Under the pieces are notes generated by a model. The model did no database searches and had not been told where the DNA came from. It saw only the letters and a list, made by a program, of their open reading frames with translations. A stretch of 64,000 nt of DNA from Chloroflexota bacterium. Its GTDB lineage: Bacteria > Chloroflexota > Chloroflexia > Chloroflexales > Roseiflexaceae. The stretch spans positions 1 through 64,000 of the forward strand of contig JACAEQ010000108.1 in assembly GCA_013388755.1 (NCBI GenBank), read 5' to 3'. The first letter of the stretch is position 1. Every line of letters starts with the position of its first letter. This document shows, piece after piece, positions 62,818 to 64,000 of this stretch. The position numbers and the translations under genes are program-made.

Positions 62818-62900
62818 AGCCTATCCGAATAACGGATGGTTGGGTGGCATTGCGAGCGAAGCGAAGCAATCCAGCGGCGCGAGCGGAGAATGTGAACAAA
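62818..62900 (-). repeat. Dispersed GCAATC-type repeat after the methyltransferase
   Basis: In the opposite orientation it resembles 54170-54236, sharing CCTATCCGA, TAACGGATGG and GCATTGCGAGCG...AAGCAATC. It begins 2 bp after the methyltransferase stop codon. Confidence 0.75.
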
Positions 62901-62925
62901 TACGTATCTATTGCGTTCCTCCGGT

Positions 62926-63972
62926 ATGATTCGTCCACTCTACATTTCGCCAGTTGGCCGCGGCGGGGTCGATTTCGGCATTCAGAATATCACCCGCTCG
63001 GTTCGGCGCTATGGCGCGCCACGCGCCGAGTTGTTGCGCCTGCCGGAAATCTACAATTTCCTTCCCGCGCTCATTCCTCGTGGCCTGCCCCGCGGGTGGT
63101 GGAAAGGGTTTGATGTCATTCAGGGGCGTTCGCGCGTTGCATTTGCATTGCGCGCACCTGGTCGCCCGCTGGTAACGACCGTTCACCACCTGACCACCGA
63201 CCCGGATCTGCAACCATATAGCACGCCGGCACAACGCCTCTTCTACCGCCTCGTCGAAGCGCGTTACGACTGGTGGTCAATCAGCTCCGCCGATGCCGTC
63301 GTCTGCGTCTCACGCTATACACAGCAGCAGGTCGCCCGTACCTACGGGTTTACCAATACCAGCATCATCTATGATGGGATCGATACCGACGCCTTTGTAC
63401 CAACCCCCGATATGCAGCGGCGAACCGACGGACTGCCCGAGAAAGGCGGGCGAATCCGGCTCCTGTTTGTCGGAAACCGGACGCGACGCAAGGGGTTTGA
63501 TTTGCTGCCACGGATTCTTGATCTGCTGCCGGACGATTACCTCCTCTACTATACCAGCGGGTTTCAGGGCGCCATAGATCGCCCACCCCATCCACGCATG
63601 ATCCCGATCGGTGCGCCCGATCGCGTGGGCCTCGTCGCAGCCTACCAGTCGTGCGACATGCTCCTGGCACCGTCGCGGCTCGAAGGATTTGGCATCGTCC
63701 AGGCCGAGGCGCTGGCATGCGGTCGTCCGGTGGTCACAACCCGGGTGTCTGCGCTGCCTGAAGTGGTTGACCACGAAATGAGCGGCCTGCTCTGCGAGCG
63801 GGACAATGTGGCCGAGTATGCCAGGGCAGTGCGGCGGCTCGGCGAGGATGCGGCGTTACGCCGCCACTTTGGCGAGTTCGGGCGCGACAAGATCGTACGC
63901 CACTTCAGCTTCGAACAACTCGGACGCGGCTTTGTCGAGCTGTATGAGCGATTGGCCCGACACCACATATGA
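62926..63972 (+). CDS. GT4-family glycosyltransferase
   Basis: 348 residues from ATG 62926. GT-B fold: N-terminal domain with an acceptor region (1-165), then the donor-binding half with LLFVGNRTRRKGFDLL, and the signature around SRLEGFGIVQAEALACGRPVV with the catalytic E-x7-E motif. It probably adds a sugar to a cell-surface glycan or lipid. Its stop overlaps the next gene by ATGA. Confidence 0.9.
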   Translation: MIRPLYISPVGRGGVDFGIQNITRSVRRYGAPRAELLRLPEIYNFLPALIPRGLPRGWWKGFDVIQGRSRVAFALRAPGRPLVTTVHHLTTDPDLQPYSTPAQRLFYRLVEARYDWWSISSADAVVCVSRYTQQQVARTYGFTNTSIIYDGIDTDAFVPTPDMQRRTDGLPEKGGRIRLLFVGNRTRRKGFDLLPRILDLLPDDYLLYYTSGFQGAIDRPPHPRMIPIGAPDRVGLVAAYQSCDMLLAPSRLEGFGIVQAEALACGRPVVTTRVSALPEVVDHEMSGLLCERDNVAEYARAVRRLGEDAALRRHFGEFGRDKIVRHFSFEQLGRGFVELYERLARHHI

Positions 63973-64000
63973 GTCTTTCTTCTCTGGCGATCGCGGGAAT
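63969..64000 (+). CDS. Start of a further gene (partial)
   Basis: ATG 63969 overlaps the glycosyltransferase stop by 4 bp and is open to the window end (MSLSSLAIAG). Only 10 codons are visible, so no function can be given; a membrane protein of the same surface-glycan locus is likely from context. Confidence 0.4.
   Translation, partial: MSLSSLAIAG

Overview
This window reads as chromosomal DNA of a GC-rich, filamentous-type Chloroflexota bacterium, probably class Chloroflexia close to Roseiflexus. The assignment is inferred from base composition, Chloroflexia-like protein styles (CHAT/NB-ARC/TPR, FHA plus ZU5-like, VWA plus zinc ribbon), frequent extended -10 promoters and noncoding repeats. 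No rRNA, tRNA, CRISPR array, transposase or integrase was found, so species level cannot be fixed.

Layout. 1-2.5 kb: the 5' part of a CHAT/NB-ARC/TPR conflict protein, coupled to a small EACC1-like partner. 2.8-5.5 kb: priA, possibly leaderless. 5.5-14.7 kb (minus): two GNATs, a 3-hydroxyisobutyrate-type dehydrogenase, an S9 peptidase, a LarA-like enzyme, uronate isomerase and a secreted FG-GAP protein. 14.7-19 kb: an unknown protein, an orphan histidine kinase, a collapsed locus holding pieces of a permease and of a baeRF-like protein, a phosphoesterase and a ParB-like protein. 19-24.5 kb: a YfhO-type membrane protein converging on a thiolase/CoA-transferase operon. 24.5-26.7 kb: a leader with promoter, palindromic operator, stacked hairpins and terminator ahead of an arginine-decarboxylase-like gene. 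26.8-31 kb (minus): aldo/keto reductase, VWA protein and a two-domain peptidoglycan hydrolase. 31.2-34.8 kb: a cobalamin riboswitch with terminator and the btuFCD importer. 35-37.4 kb: UvdE-type repair nuclease and a PHP phosphoesterase. 37.6-42 kb: a secreted glycoside hydrolase and an M20 peptidase. 42-47.8 kb: TetR divergent from a heterodimeric ABC exporter, then an amine oxidase. 48-54 kb: a zinc-ribbon/cold-shock-like protein, CnoX-like thioredoxin, SppA, PurK, PurE and a class I amidotransferase-type hydrolase. 54-60 kb: repeats, an FHA/ZU5-like membrane protein, MgtE and an alpha/beta hydrolase without its serine. 60-64 kb: GNAT, methyltransferase, glycosyltransferase and the start of a further gene.

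The most unusual elements are noncoding. A roughly 406-nt minus-strand transcript unit (about 60146 to 59741) has a near-consensus promoter, dense hairpins and an intrinsic terminator but none of the signatures of RNase P RNA, tmRNA, SRP RNA or 6S RNA. A MITE-like family has four copies, each with a TACGCGGT-core terminal inverted repeat and flanking direct repeats of 6-10 bp that differ between copies; three copies lie at stop codons. The 24.7-25.05 kb leader is a likely attenuator. These, the CHAT/EACC1 pair and the deletion scar at 17.0 kb deserve attention first.
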